64,000 nucleotides of DNA from Bathynomus jamesi (lineage: Eukaryota; Arthropoda; Malacostraca; Isopoda; Cirolanidae). A program made the translations under genes and the position numbers. Location: the NCBI GenBank assembly GCA_023014485.1, contig JAJOZX010005612.1, positions 164,501 through 228,500 of the forward strand. The letters run 5' to 3'. The notes beneath the pieces were generated by a model. The model searched no databases. It was not told the origin of the DNA and was given only the letters and a program-made list of their open reading frames with translations. Numbering within the stretch: position 1 is the stretch's first letter; each line of letters starts with the position of its first letter. This document shows positions 52,681 to 64,000 of this stretch, one piece after another.

Positions 52681-54275
52681 CTTTGCCGTGATTCCAGTAG
52701 GTTAAGAATATATTTTTGGCGATTTTCGTAGCCAATTCGTACATCAGATGCATTCGTGACTAGATTCACAGCGCTTTCTACTCCTTGGCTGTGACAAGGA
52801 AAGGGTGGTATGATATTTTGAGTGGTTCTTGTCTTGCTAGCAAAAGTTCCTTATTGCTTAAGTTTCTCAGAAATGGAGGCGGATAAATTACCTCGTTCTG
52901 CCAATCAATCATTTCAGTGTAGTCTGAAGAATTAAAATTAAAAGTTCGAGGTAGGTCAAAGTTTCTTGATCCAGAAAATGTAGTTCTTGAGAGAATGATT
53001 CTCTGTTATGCAACCTCTCCAACTTCTGTCCTTGAGTCTATTATCATCGATAGTAGAATATTTTCGGGGTTCGCAAAGTACGAGTTATTCTGAAACACCA
53101 GTTCCATGATCAGTCTGTATTTCTCCTTCAAGTCGCGCAGCAGGTACCCTAAGTACCAAAAGTTAGATGATCCATCAGATGCCAGTTGATATGACTTAAC
53201 CCAAAACCATCCTGGAGCATAAGATAGCATAATAATTTCTACTGGATCTTTGAGATCTTGGGTTGGATTTGGTGTTGACACGTAGAGTCTAAGAATTCTA
53301 TTTGTTCTAGTTAGCCAACGACATGAAGAATTTTACCAGGAGATCTTTCTGCGAGATCTTTGGAGACACATCCAGATTGAGCAGCTAGGCACATATTGTA
53401 GAGATACTTTTGGTCACTGCTTAAAGCATTAACATCAGATGGAATTTCATGAATGTTTCCTTTAACAGGAGAAAAAGCAACCACTTCCAGTTTTGTTTGA
53501 TCAGTTTTCAATTTATTTCCAATTGAACCCTTGAAAGTACTTGGGCCTGTTGTTTTTCCATCTGTTACCTCGTAGACGTGCCTGAATGGTAGTTCGTTCA
53601 TATGAAGAAGGCATACCAGACTGAACAGACCTATTCAGATAGATTTCAACAAGCTTTATTACTCCACTGATTCTTCCAGTGTTCACAGCAGTGCCATCAC
53701 ATAGTAAAGCTTTGTGTCTGAACTTCTGAGTCCACTATTACAGTAATCAGCTCTTCTGCTACACAACGAGCATTTCCATGATCAGGTGTTAAATGATCTA
53801 TATAGATATTTCCAGGGTCTTTAACAATGACGTAGTGCTCTTCTTTGATCTTGCGTGCCCTGGTTAATGTATCATCTCTTCTCCCATCAAAGCCAGTGCA
53901 TTCTATTCCTATATTCTCCGATTTAACCCAGGTACTCAATTTTTTACGTACTTGTGCTCTTTCCCTCTCCGGCTTCTTTCTATCAATCATGTTGCCCTGA
54001 TCCAGGATTCCCATATCTTTTAAAGCAGCATAACAATTGCTGCTGCTGCCCTGCAACTCGCTCTGTAACGATCTGCGGTCACTGCCAACTCTTCATAGGT
54101 ATATTTGTTCTGCTCATTCTCTATTAACTATATCAGGCACGAAGTCTTCATCCTCTTGGTCGGTCTCTACCTTCATGCTCTCAGCACAACTGTGATAGCT
54201 TCAGTCAATTCTGCTTGTGTGATCTCATTCGGCGTTCGTGTTCTTTTGAGCTCTAGCAATAGACCTTTTTCTCAT
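52681..54275 (-). pseudogene. Element C transposase-like protein, 3' part
   Basis: Minus strand after Gypsy-2: (54,100) YEELAVTADRYRASCRAAAA, break, DMGILDQGNMIDRKKPERER, GIECTGFDGRRDDTLTRARK (first Asp), EEHYVIVKDPGNIYIDHLTP, CDGTAVNTGRISGVIKLVE (second Asp, 53,685), MNELPFRHVYEVTDGKTTGP, LSSDQKYLYNMCLAAQSG, a one-base break in the H.RWLT block (53,320), IMLSYAPGWFWVKSYQLASD, NNSYFANPENILLSMIIDSR, and CHSQGVESAVNLVTNASDVR near 52,780. The blocks and order match B and A. Many frame breaks: an old copy. Confidence 0.7.
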
Positions 54276-55058
54276 TGTAAGAGTCTGGTTTTATTTATTT
54301 AGACCTTTACAAGTTTACGTAGATAATTAACTATATGCCAGGGTCACCAGCGCCCAAGTACTAGATTGGCATCCGGCACTGCGGCGCAAAGTTAATTTTA
54401 ATAAAAGAAGGGAAGGACTGATTATTAAATCAATATGAATTTTTATATTTTATTGACAACAATTAATGAGTATATGCAAGGGGGATTTTTACCCGTAACA
54501 ACTTTGATGGACTTATAATGGTGAGATTAAATAATGGCCCGTTTGGCTAATATATAACAGTCTGCAAATTAATACTGATTGTAATAAGGAATATGCAATA
54601 ATACAAATGATACAAATAATAATTATACTAATAATAAACTAATAATAATAGTAATAATATAGTAATAACAATAGTAATAATAATAGTAACAATAATAATA
54701 ATACTAAAAGATAATAATAATAAGATAATAGCCACAATGACAACCTTGTCACAAAAGGAACTTTGCTTGCTGGCGGGGTGATTTCGAATAATAATGGTTT
54801 TTTTTGGCGTCCTTTGTGTTGTCGTTGCACACAAGTTTGTTTTTACTTAATAATTTTACCAACCAGCCAAATAATCCTTAAAAGCCCATTCATGTCTAGT
54901 CACACCACACTGAATTCTTAAGAATTAAATTTGATCACTGGACATATTTAACTTGTATTTATTTATTTATTATTTATTTTAGATTTAAATATTTCACTCA
55001 TGCCAATTTGTGGCAGTTTTCACTAATAAAGAATACTCTTGTGGTGCAAGGCACTACA
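54276..55058 (-). repeat. 3' LTR of Gypsy-2
   Basis: 783 bp, contains (AAT)n-rich microsatellite at 54,598-54,725. The internal side carries GGGGGGCAGTACT-type purine tract (minus strand) next to its end. Confidence 0.93.
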
Positions 55059-55105
55059 AGTACTGCCCCCCAAAAACATGGTTGTCAGGGGTAAAAAAAA
55101 AACAC

Positions 55106-56140
55106 TTAAATGTCAAAACGCACTGGCTTACGAATGACTCTTCCAGAACGAGTCGTTGTTTGCTTTTGGATGGCAATATCCTGCAGCACTGGTTCTGAAG
55201 GCATGGATGGTGCTACAGGTGCAGTAGGGACATTGGGGGAAGGGGATTCTTGGTGCCTGTGCGATGGAGCCACTGGCTGGTTCAAAGACAGTTGGTTGCG
55301 ATAATGAAGGAGAATTGGAAGAGGGATGATAGATTGTTGTACCCTCGGATGAGGTGGTGGTACATAGGATTTAGGAAGGGTAGATTGCTGTACCTGTATA
55401 TGAGATGAAGGTACAGAAGATTGAGGAGGGATAGGTTGCTGTACCTGTATTTGAGGTGGAGGTACAGAAGATTGAGGGAGGATAGGATCTTTTGTTGGAG
55501 AAAAATCAAGGTATGCTGGTTTCAAGCGGTCCACAGAAACAGTTTCACGCTTGCCCACCTTGTCAATGATGAAAGTTTTGGGTTTACGGTCTAGCACAAG
55601 GAAGGGACCATCATAGGGGCAGTGAAGAGGGTAGCGGTGAGCATCATGTCTCAAGAAAACATGTGTGCAAGTTTGTAAATCAGGGGAAACGAAGGTAGTT
55701 TGTGAAGTGGAAGTTCTAGGTGCTGTGGGACGAATTTGCTTCATAACAGAGCGTAATGTCTTAACATACGAAGCAGGATCACATGCGGGGTTAATGGGTG
55801 TAGGTGTGAAAAATTCTCCGGGTAACCGGAGTGTGGTACCGTAAACTAATTCTGCTGCAGAGCATGCAAGATCAGTCTTCAGAGCAGTACGAATTCCGAG
55901 TAGGATTAGGGGTAGCCTGTCCACCCATGTAGTAGATGGATCAGTGGCTCGCAAGGAACTTTTAAGTTGACGATGGAAGCGTTCTATCACCCCATTGGAT
56001 TGCGGGTGATAGCTTGTTGTTCTGATGCGCTCAGTCCCAAGAAGGAGCATGAGTTCCTTCCATAAGGCCGATTCAAATGGCACCTCTGTCTGTGCAAATG
56101 GTTGCAGGTATTCCAAAACGGGAAACCCAACATGAAACAA
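55106..56140 (-). CDS. Gypsy-2 integrase C-terminal part and Pol tail
   Basis: Minus strand, 344 aa: [40 protein letters not shown] (third catalytic residue, Glu), [24 protein letters not shown] segment ([20 protein letters not shown]), then three tandem PPQSSVP..IQVQQ repeats and a C-terminal [13 protein letters not shown] tail. It is separated from the 5' part of Pol by a single frame break just after the second Asp (CTDRGA, 56,080). The proline-rich tandem repeats near the end (55,300-55,480) are unusual. Confidence 0.88.
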   Translation of the reverse strand: MFHVGFPVLEYLQPFAQTEVPFESALWKELMLLLGTERIRTTSYHPQSNGVIERFHRQLKSSLRATDPSTTWVDRLPLILLGIRTALKTDLACSAAELVYGTTLRLPGEFFTPTPINPACDPASYVKTLRSVMKQIRPTAPRTSTSQTTFVSPDLQTCTHVFLRHDAHRYPLHCPYDGPFLVLDRKPKTFIIDKVGKRETVSVDRLKPAYLDFSPTKDPILPQSSVPPPQIQVQQPIPPQSSVPSSHIQVQQSTLPKSYVPPPHPRVQQSIIPLPILLHYRNQLSLNQPVAPSHRHQESPSPNVPTAPVAPSMPSEPVLQDIAIQKQTTTRSGRVIRKPVRFDI

Positions 56141-57911
56141 AGGCGTGAGCTACTGCAGAAGCAGTACAAGAAGTCAAAGGAACAGCTTCTGGCCATCTTG
56201 TGAACCTATCAATGACAGTGAGAAGATAGGTATAACCTCGAGAAGAATAGAGGGGGCCGACTATGTCTAGGTGTATGGCCTCAAAACGAGCCTTTGGCAA
56301 AGGAAAGGTACCAATTTCTGACTTTGTGTGTCGGTGAACTTTGGCACGCTGACATTGAAGGCAAGATCGAGTCCAATTGCGGATATCTTTGTGCATACTT
56401 GGCCATACAAACCTAGCTGCAATTAATTTTTGGGTGGCCTTAATTCCCGGGTGAGAAAGGGAATGGAGTTTAGCAAAAACAGCTCTTCGCAGCCCTTGTG
56501 GGACCAACGGTCGAATATGCTCAGTCGAGACGTCACATAAAATTAGTAAGTCTGACTTGGGTTCAACTGGTAAAGAGCGGACTTGCAATGAAGTGGGTGA
56601 ATTAATAAGAGTTTGGAGGTCTGTATCCGTGGACTGAGCCTTAGCCATCTCTGAAAGGTTGATGTGAGAGTGTCCAGGGTCAGAAATTGCTGAGATGCGA
56701 GACAGCGCATCCGGCACAACATTCAAAGAACCTGAAATGTGTCGAATGTCTGAAGTAAATTGAAGAATAAAATCAAGGTATCTTCGCTCATTAGGAGCAT
56801 GAGAGTCTGATTGAGAATGGAGAGCAAATATTAACGGACGATGATCCGTAAAAATGCTAAAGTCACGTCCTTCCAGGAATGACCTGAAATGACGGATGGA
56901 GAGGTATATCGCCAGCAACTCTCGACCGAAAGTGCTGTACCTCATTTGTGAAGGTGAGAGCTTGCGTGAAAAGAATGCGAGAGGTTCCCAAACGCCTGAA
57001 ACAAGCTGCTGGAGCACTCCTGACACGGCAACGTCAGAGGCATCAGTGGCTAAGTTCAGAGGAGCGTCTGGTTGAGGGTGAACAAGGCATGTAGCTCGTG
57101 CTATAGCCTCTTTTGCTTGTGAAAAAGCGTTGGTAGCTTCGGGGTTCCACAGAACTGCAGTGGATCTGCCCCTTTTTGATTGGCGAAGAAGAGAGGTTAT
57201 GGGTGCAAGAATGTTTGCACACTGAGGAATGAAGCGATGGTAGAAGTTTACCATCCCTAAAAAGCGGCGAAGTTGCTTTTGAGTTTGCGGTTGTGGGAAA
57301 GACCTTATGACAGATACTTTATTTTCGAGAGGAGAAATGCCCTTCGAAGTAACTTTGTGTCCTAAGAAGGTGAGTTCATCTACAGCAAAGACACATTTTT
57401 CAGGGTTTAGCAATACACCATATTCTGCCAACCGAGAAAAAACTAAGCGTAAATGTTGAATATGTTCTGAGGGAGAAGAACTTGCGATGAGAATGTCATC
57501 GACATATGTGAAAGTGAAGGAGAGACCTCTCAACACTTCATCAATGAAGCGTTGAAAAGTTTGGGCTGCATTACGCAGTCCGTATGGCATTTTTGTCATT
57601 TCAAATAACCCAAAAGGGGTTGTTATAGCAGTTTTATGTACATCATCAGGGTGTACAGGAATTTGATGAAAGGCTCGCACCAAGTCAAGGCGTGAAAATA
57701 CTGTGGTGCCATGGAGAGCAGAAGTAAAATCGTGTAAGTGAGGAAGGGGATAGCGATCTGGAATCGTGTTGTCATTCAAAGCACGATAATCTCCACATGG
57801 ACGCCAGTCTCCAGGTGTAGGTTTTGGGACCATGTGTAAAGCAGAGGCATACGGGCTACTTGAAGGCCGTATAATACCGAGTTCAAGCATGTGTTCAAAC
57901 TCTCGTCTCAC
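56073..57911 (-). CDS. Gypsy-2 Pol: RT, RNase H and integrase N-terminal part
   Basis: Open for 612 codons. [48 protein letters not shown], catalytic [12 protein letters not shown] (57,490). RNase [47 protein letters not shown]. Integrase zinc domain: HSLSHPGIK ... [10 protein letters not shown]; catalytic HLDIVGP and CTDRG. The true frame starts further upstream, joined to protease through two breaks near 58,175 and 58,015. Catalytic residues all look conserved. Confidence 0.92.
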   Translation of the reverse strand: MRREFEHMLELGIIRPSSSPYASALHMVPKPTPGDWRPCGDYRALNDNTIPDRYPLPHLHDFTSALHGTTVFSRLDLVRAFHQIPVHPDDVHKTAITTPFGLFEMTKMPYGLRNAAQTFQRFIDEVLRGLSFTFTYVDDILIASSSPSEHIQHLRLVFSRLAEYGVLLNPEKCVFAVDELTFLGHKVTSKGISPLENKVSVIRSFPQPQTQKQLRRFLGMVNFYHRFIPQCANILAPITSLLRQSKRGRSTAVLWNPEATNAFSQAKEAIARATCLVHPQPDAPLNLATDASDVAVSGVLQQLVSGVWEPLAFFSRKLSPSQMRYSTFGRELLAIYLSIRHFRSFLEGRDFSIFTDHRPLIFALHSQSDSHAPNERRYLDFILQFTSDIRHISGSLNVVPDALSRISAISDPGHSHINLSEMAKAQSTDTDLQTLINSPTSLQVRSLPVEPKSDLLILCDVSTEHIRPLVPQGLRRAVFAKLHSLSHPGIKATQKLIAARFVWPSMHKDIRNWTRSCLQCQRAKVHRHTKSEIGTFPLPKARFEAIHLDIVGPLYSSRGYTYLLTVIDRFTRWPEAVPLTSCTASAVAHAFVSCWVSRFGIPATICTDRGAI

Positions 57912-58152
57912 AATTGCAAGACGATCTGGAGCTAAGCGACGTGGGCGGGTGAAAACAGGTGAGCCTACCGTATCAATACGGTGGACAACAGTGTGTTTAA
58001 TAGGGGTATCCTTAGAACAGGGTTGAGTAATGAAGAAAATTCATTTAGGAGCTGCTCTATAGCAGGTGAGCACTGTGGCAGAGAACTTGCCAATAATGAA
58101 GAGGGGTGCACGGTAGGAGAACCAATTACTGAAAGATATGTGACATTATCAA

Positions 58153-58714
58153 TTAATTGTGCTCTACGAACATCACTAATAAATCATTAGCAGAAAGAAA
58201 ATCAGAGCCTAACATTGGAGTATATACATCCGCGACAAGAAATATCCAGCGGAAAACACGTCTAAGTCCAAGAGAAACTGAAATAGAACGATGTCCATAA
58301 GTGTGAATAGATGAAGAATTAGCTGCACGTAAAATGAAAGGAGAAGGTCCGTTTGCACGGTCTGCGGCTGTTGCAGGAATAACACTGTATTGAGCTCCAG
58401 TGTCAATAAGGAATGCATAGCCTGAAAGTGGATCATGCAAGGTGAATGTTGGACCAGGTGGTGAGTAGTTGTGAATCATTAAATTTTTGTGGAAGAAGGT
58501 TAGTATTGCTGTGGGAAGGAGTTTGTGTTGTATTTGGAGAATTAGTTGGGGGTATTAAATTAGCTGTGGTTGAATAAGTAGGTTGCGATTCTTTAACTTT
58601 ACTTGCGTACGTAGGTGTTGGTTTGACAGTGTTAAATGAGGTAGTGGTAGGGTTAGTTGAAGTAAGGATAGGAGGAGAGGCTTGAGAGGCTGTAGCGTCA
58701 GACGCCTGTGACAC
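58153..58714 (-). pseudogene. Gypsy-2 Pol N-terminus and protease, frameshifted
   Basis: 58714-58433: low-complexity Thr/Pro/Ser linker. After a shift, 58479-58153 holds protease: YAFLIDTGAQYSVIP with the active D-T-G, and YTPMLGSDFLSANDLLV. It leaves frame at about 58,175 before reaching RT. Confidence 0.85.
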
Positions 58715-58722
58715 CAGCCTGG

Positions 58723-59757
58723 TTAGTTTAAAGGAGGGTTAGGAGTCCATGGGCAAGGTGTGAGACAGCGCGTTGCACGATCTTTAAACTTTTCATGATA
58801 CCAGCAAGGAGGGGTATGAACAGTAGACTGTGGTAAGGAAATAGGTTGAGAATGGGGCTGAGTAGTGGGGATTGAGGATTGAGGATGAGGTAAGGCTAAT
58901 AGATTTGGATTAGGAGCAACCAACTGACCTGTTTGCGGTGGCTGTGGTTGTAGGAGAACGAGGCGTTGTCCAGGTTCATATTGGGAGGCTCTAATTGGAC
59001 CAGAGGGTCGTCCTTGTCTTGAAGAACTTCTCTCTCGTTCCCTGTTGTTAGCTAGCTCTATTCGGAGAGCTTTAAATTCTTCTTTAAGTGTTCGTAGAAT
59101 TTCATTGGATACTTTAAGACCTTGTGCAGCCGGACTCAGATTGTCGTCCTGCGTGGCACAGATTTGGGGGTGATGGGTGTGGTTATCTACTTGGCCAAGG
59201 TGGATTTCAATCATCATCTTATCAGCTGTTTTGGCCATTGTGAGGAGGTCTGTATCATCTGGCATACAACGGAGCATTGGCCGTAGGGCAGTAGGGAGAC
59301 CATTGAGGAAGCGGCGTCGCATTAAGGGTGAGTTTTTATCGTCTTCATTGGTCTGTCCAGCCAGGTCTTGCAGATGTCTCAGGAAGGCTGTTGGCGTTTG
59401 ATCCCCAAGAACTTGGTCCTTGAGTAGAGCATTGAGTCGCTCTTCTTCTGATTGGCCGAGTCTCCTGACTAACTCGCTGAGGAGGCTCTCAAAAGCTTGG
59501 TCAGACGGAGGCAATAGAGTTACATCCCGCACTACTTTGTATACTTGTGTAGGCAGGAGGTTCTTTGTGACAAGGAACTTGGTTCGTGGGTCCGTAACTC
59601 CTTTTATCTCAAATAATCCCGCAGTTGACTCACAAAGATTCCAGGCTCTTCAGCGGTGAATTGTGGAGTGGTAGGCTGATACATTGTGAGAAAGTCCGTT
59701 ATAGGTGGTGAATTTGGAGTACCACCATTGGATGACCCTAGGTTGTTATTGGTCATT
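58723..59757 (-). pseudogene. Gypsy-2 Gag with one frame break
   Basis: Starts at ATG 59,757 (MTNNNLGSSNGGTPNSPPIT), contains FLTMYQPTTPQFTAEEPGIF, breaks near 59,625, and resumes to MRDVTLLPPSDQAFESLLSE, LLKDQVLGDQTPTAFLRHLQ, LMRRRFLNGLPTALRPMLRC, the capsid region. C-terminus: basic RERERSSSRQGR, Pro/Gln-rich stretch, and the C-x2-H-x9-C-x3-C finger. Confidence 0.87.
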
Positions 59758-59929
59758 GTGGCTATTATTTGTTACAAGGTACTAAAAAAAATTTAAAATG
59801 TGTCACAAACTGACAAGATTTCAACAAATGTTGTTGAATGTAAATAATGGCTTCAGGTAAGCTTGGTTGAGTATGAGACTCAATTAGAGTTATGAATGCC
59901 AATAACAAAAAGTTACGTAAAATTTTTTT

Positions 59930-60160
59930 TTTTTTTTTTTTTATGATGTAGCCCAATATTAGCAGAAAAATAGTCTGCGTATAGGCTATTTGCAAATAAG
60001 TAAAAAAATTTTTTTATGATGTAGCCCAATATTAGCAGAAAAATAGTCTGCGTATAGGCTGTTTCAAAATATAAGTAAAAAAATTTTTTTATGATGTAGC
60101 CCAATATTAGCAGAAAAATAGTCTGCGTATAGGCTGTTTGCAAAATATAAGTAAATTTGC
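59930..60160. repeat. Three tandem leader repeats of 73-75 bp in Gypsy-2
   Basis: ATGATGTAGCCCAATATTAG starts at 59,943, 60,016 and 60,091, each followed by CAGAAAAATAGTCTGCGTAT and AGGCT.TTT. They lie between the 5' LTR and gag. Possible packaging or expression role, untested. Confidence 0.9.
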
Positions 60161-60363
60161 ATAAAAAAACTTTAGAAAATGCTGAATTTATAAAAAGGCA
60201 AAATAAAAGGAATATATTTTGCAATAGAATACACTTCCAGTACAGGTGAGTGCTTTGTACTAGTGAATTTAATAAAATTATAGATGCAGACTGAATATAT
60301 TGACAAAAATTGAGAAAAAACTTTTAGAAATTTTTTTTTGCATAAATTACGGTGTTTGGTCAC

Positions 60364-60379
60364 TCCAGGAGGTTACCAA
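60364..60379 (-). promoter_or_regulatory. Primer binding site of Gypsy-2
   Basis: On the minus strand TTGGTAACCTCCTGGAG follows the LTR end (CTTACA-A). TGG at the expected place supports a tRNA primer; identity not resolved. Confidence 0.4.
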
Positions 60380-60380
60380 T

Positions 60381-61162
60381 TGTAAGAGTCCGTTTTATTT
60401 ATTTAGACCTTTACAAGTTTACGTAGATAATTAACTATATGCCAGGGTCACCAGCGCCCAAGTACTAGATTGGCATCCGGCACTGCGGCGCAAAGTTAAT
60501 TTTAATAAAAGAAGGGAAGGACTGATTATTAAATCAATATGAATTTTTATATTTTATTGACAACAATTAATGAGTATATGCAAAGGGGATTTTTACCCGT
60601 AACAACTTTGATGGACTTATAATGGTGAGATTAAATAATGGCCCGTTTGGCTAATATATAACAGTCTGCAAATAATACTGATTATAATAAGGAATATGCA
60701 ATAATACAAATGATACAAATAATAATTATACTAATAATAAACTAATAATATAGTAATAATATAGTAATAACAATAGTAATAATAATTAACAATAATAATA
60801 ATAACTAAAAGATAATAATAATAAGGATAATAGCCACAATGACAACCTTGTCACAAAAGGAACTTTGCTTGCTGGCGGGGTGCTTTCGAATAATCATGGT
60901 TTTTTTTGGCGTCCTTTGTGTTGTCGTTGCACACAAGTTTGTTTTTACTTAATAATTTTACCAACCAGCCAATATAATCCTTAAGAGCCCATTCATGTCT
61001 AGTCACACCACACTGAATTCTTAAGAATTAAATTTGATCACTGGACATATTTAACTTGTATTTATTTATTTATTTATTTATTTTAGATTTAAATATTTCA
61101 CTCATGCCAATTTGTGGCAGTTTTCACTAATAAAGAATACTCTTGTGGTGCAAGGCACTACA
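60381..61162 (-). repeat. 5' LTR of Gypsy-2
   Basis: 782 bp, near-identical to 54276-55058. Plus-strand start TGTAAGAGTCCG against TGTAAGAGTCTGG in the other LTR. Confidence 0.93.
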
Positions 61163-61640
61163 TCATCAAAGCAGCTTTTCTATCAATTGGCCCCAGTTGG
61201 TTTAATCTTTGCTTTTGTCCTACAAAAGAATCCCACTCAGCAATTGTTATTTTATCCTTGCACCGGCAGGTATTTCTATCAGTCCCTTTATCGTAGCAAT
61301 CACAGGTACATACATCAAACATAGCATCATACTCGGAAACGTTTTGTTCAAATCTCTCATATCTTCGGTTTATAGGAACCTTGTTCAATTTTGAAGCTGC
61401 TTCTATCACTCTAACAACTTTCTGAAAGATTCCACGAGTACTTATTGTAGGGAAAGAAAACCTTCTCCATATGGTTTCAACGTCTATTGCGACTATGTTA
61501 CAACATTAATTAAAAGTAAACGATTTATTTGATTCAGCCTCTTCTCGTCGTCGCACAAAGTTGTAGTGCCTCACATCATCTGCTTTGCTTTTGTTGGTGT
61601 CATAGCTGCTGGAAACTCGGAAGGATGTCCAAAGGCTGCA
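61163..61640 (-). pseudogene. Element C transposase-like protein, 5' part
   Basis: Minus strand upstream of Gypsy-2: FSFPTISTRGIFQKVVRVIE, LNKVPINRRYERFEQNVSEY, Cys-rich DAMFDVCTCDCYDKG and NTCRCKDKITIAEWDSFVGQ, then KQRLNQLGPIDRKAALM up to the TSD TCAT. The Cys block and GP.D segment correspond to 41,200-41,000 in copy B. Joined to 54,271 after removal of Gypsy-2 and one TSD, coding continues (KAALM to RKRSIARAQ). Confidence 0.68.
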
Positions 61641-63895
61641 TTTGACAATTGACTTAATAACCAATAGTTTGAATCAATAATGAATAATAATTTCACTTTA
61701 TCAATAATCTGAAACAAAAATAAAATATAATTTTTTTCAAAACGTACTCAAAAAATTCGGGTTGCCAGACTTTTTTGCACATTTGTGAAATTTCGCCACA
61801 AAGTGGCCAATCTGGCAACCCTGCATAAAGCAAAGAAGTATCCATAAATAAAGATGATACCCATTTGATTTAAATAAGAGCAAATAAGGTCTTATTTTTA
61901 ACATATCTTAAATTGATGTTCAGAATAGGTTCAAAGCTTATTGTGAAATCTCAGCTAGAAGAATGGGATGAAAAAGGGGGGTGGGGGACTATGTGCGAGG
62001 AGTACAGGGAGTAGCACATAGCTCAACTTTTGATGTTATTTGTTAACTCGAATGAAAACCCTCTGTGTCGTTTAAAAAAAAAATATATATTGTTTTGACC
62101 CGCCCTAAATTATTTATACGTCTCATTGAACCATTCAATTTTTATTTCTTTTTCACTATCTCTGAAGCAACCGGCCTCACGTTTGCTAAGTTATAGTCTG
62201 TACGTATATAATCTAACATAATTTACCCAATGAAGGTGCTGGAACAACATTGATACTGTAATAATCTCCTTAGGAAGTAATGACACCAGATTGCGTTTAA
62301 AAATGAGTTAGTCAATTTTCCTTCTCTTCTTTCTCACTAACGTTTTAATATAAAGTTTTAATATAAAAAACAAAGTTAGCAACAGGAGCTCTGGTGGTGG
62401 TGCTCGGGGATGAGTCTGTTGACGATGAATGCCAGCGTGTGATGCCAGGGAAAAAAAAAAAAAAATGACTAACACGAACGTAGATGTAGCTCGTAGCGTA
62501 AACTAACCCACTTTTTGTTTAACTTTACCTACTTTTTTTACTTTGCATGTCTGTAACTCTTTTCTTGCATGTTTGTAGTTTGCATGGTATGACTGAGTTA
62601 AGACTGTGTTTGCTTGGTTTGTAAGCGTTCTTATTTCACTTCTTTTCATCTTTCACCCCTCTCCTATTTTCTCCGACTATTTTTCTGACTTGTCGGCAGT
62701 GGCCGGCGGATGATGATGGCGAGTCTTTTTTCTCTTTTTCTGAATGAATGTTAACCCACGAATGATAGGTGTTGCTCCTTACTTAACCCCTTATTCTCTT
62801 CTCTTAACCCCCCACTCTTTCCTTTCTCTCGGGCTAACCTTAGAGTGGATCTTAGGGTCTTTGTTAGCCTTAGCTTCTGTAGAACGCTGTTAACAGTGTA
62901 AGATATACTTACCCTGGTCAGTATAATGACTCGTACTGTACGTTAATTGTTTGTGAAGAGTCCTTTTCTAGAAGCGAACTCCAAGTTAGGGACCAGAATA
63001 ATTTCAAAGTGGAATTCATTCATACGCACAGCGGACGTTCAGAGAACGTATGTTATAGTGTCGTAAACATTGTTTTAAAGGTCTTTGGAAAAAAGTTAGT
63101 CACTCGAACAGCGAGATTAGGAATTAAATAAAATCCTTAGAGACAATCTTTTTATTAATGAACCAATAGTAAATATGAATACAGCATTGTTCATTTTATT
63201 AAATATTTTGCATTATAACTTTAATAATATTTTTTCATATACATTTCTTTGGTCATACAAACGTGAATAGAAACATGAGCTTGTTGAGAAAAAGAAAAAA
63301 AACAAAATTAGGAAAAGCTCAAAAAAACTTAAGAATGTTCAATTCTTTAACTTAGTTCTAATTCTTTAACCATACGGCAACAAGAAGAAAGGGGACTAAA
63401 AACTAGTGATCCTTCAATATATTAATTACAAACAAGCTAAAAAATATAAACAAAATTACAGTGAACTCCAAAGACGACGTGCTAAAAAAGACGCTAGATG
63501 AAAAAGCTACAAGATTTAGGTGGAAAAAAAAAAAACGATAATAATGCCCGTTTTATATTAAAGTAATAGCGGTAAATAGGGATAGGCTCAACTTATTACT
63601 TAATTATACAGTACCTATGAAAACCTTCCACGATCAGCTGTCATTTTGAATGGTGCCGTATGGCTTCAGAATTGATTTTCTTAAAATGCTATCAAGAGTG
63701 AACCACTCTGTTAAAATAATTTAAAAAACTCTTGAACAAAGTTAAAAGTTGTTTAAAAATAGGAATGTAAAATACACAGATTATTATTATTATGAAAATA
63801 TATTAAAAATATACACGCATATACAACAATATACAAAAAGGTACCCAACTAAATATACAAAGAATATAATATGTATGAAAGTCGAAATTATTTTT
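61641..63895. other. No gene called; orphan hAT-type end at 61,751-61,823
   Basis: CGGGTTGCCAGAC and CTGGCAACCCTG face each other at 61,758-61,823, like a collapsed hAT terminus. 62,600-62,900 is T/C-rich with CTTAACCCC words. On the minus strand GACCAGG|GTAAGTATA (about 62,923-62,908) is a consensus-like splice donor without a supported coding exon. Confidence 0.35.
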
Positions 63896-64000
63896 TCTAG
63901 GCTTAACCCAAATAGGGTAGATGACGTTTGTCGTCACATTTGCAAGATGCTGTCGTTAGGATATCGTACATCTGGGCTACTGCATGGGATGTGTCCCCTC
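63896..64000 (-). CDS. Possible C-terminal coding fragment at the window edge
   Basis: The minus strand is open from the window end: GDTSHAVAQMYDILTTASCK, then CDDKRHLPYLG and a TAA at about 63,905. The sequence is not low complexity and is followed by AT-rich DNA that could be a 3' UTR. Only about 33 residues are visible and I do not recognise the family. Confidence 0.25.

Larger units (their letters stand above)
54276..61162 (-). mobile_element. Gypsy-2: LTR retrotransposon inserted in element C
   Basis: 6,887 bp, LTRs 783 and 782 bp (TGTAAGAG...CACTACA on the plus strand), TSD TCAT (54272-54275, 61163-61166). All genes are on the minus strand: leader with 73-75-bp repeats, gag, protease, RT, RNase H, integrase. 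The LTRs differ mainly inside an (AAT)n run, so the insertion is recent. CsRn1-like by its Gag finger (CWYHEKFKDRATRCLTPC). Confidence 0.94.

Noticed and set aside
52359..52691. 110-codon plus frame
   Set aside because: No motif, biased composition, and its end overlaps the conserved C-terminus of element C on the other strand.
59930..60160. CRISPR array
   Set aside because: Three adjacent tandem repeats without unique spacers, inside an LTR retrotransposon leader.
52269..62105. TAGGGG at 52,269 and CCCTA at 62,105 as ends of element C
   Set aside because: Flanking nonamers (GACACATTG, AATTATTTA) do not match and inner sequences are only weakly complementary.

Overview
The window is eukaryotic and almost certainly arthropod DNA. 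The evidence is intron-split coding exons, AT-rich intergenic DNA with (TA)n/(CA)n/(GA)n microsatellites, TTAGG-type repeats, 5S-rRNA-derived SINEs, CsRn1-like Gypsy elements, a Penelope-like element and many Tc1/mariner and hAT relics. A crustacean is my best guess, but nothing seen here proves it. No CRISPR, operon or bacterial gene is present.

One host gene is recognisable: six minus-strand exons of an equilibrative nucleoside transporter (SLC29/ENT family) at 19.1, 17.6, 17.0, 8.9, 3.1 and 1.3 kb. Its introns hold a Gypsy element, a Penelope inverted pair, a DD37E transposon and a tandem duplication. The last visible exon is cut by a Helitron array at the left edge, and two hand-made splice junctions do not close in phase, so the copy may be damaged.

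The rest is mobile DNA, much of it nested and datable from target-site duplications (TSDs). 1-1.27 kb: inverted and tandem Helitrons with G-rich minisatellites. 3.6-8.6 kb: Gypsy-1 with near-identical LTRs. 10-14 kb: Penelope-like inverted repeat. 15-16.5 and 20.8-22.2 kb: Tc1/mariner elements. 18-27 kb: palindromic MITEs and hAT derivatives. 29.5-33.6 kb: a LINE holding a hAT derivative and element A. 34.5-36.2 kb: foldbacks. 36.4-42.4 kb: a triple nest (Tc1 containing element B containing a hAT-like element). 42.8-51.4 kb: hAT, mariner, LINE, SINE and piggyBac-like relics. 52.7-61.6 kb: element C, split by Gypsy-2. 62-64 kb: nothing firm.

The most interesting item is a family present three times (A 31.2-33.2, B 36.5-41.9, C about 52.7-61.6 kb). 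It encodes a protein with a Cys-rich N-terminal region and motifs FDGR, DGT/DST..NTG, NELP.R, H.RWLT and CH.Q.VE. Copies A and B have termini starting TAGG and 9-bp TSDs. I cannot assign it to a named transposase superfamily; it may be an undescribed or poorly described cut-and-paste transposon.
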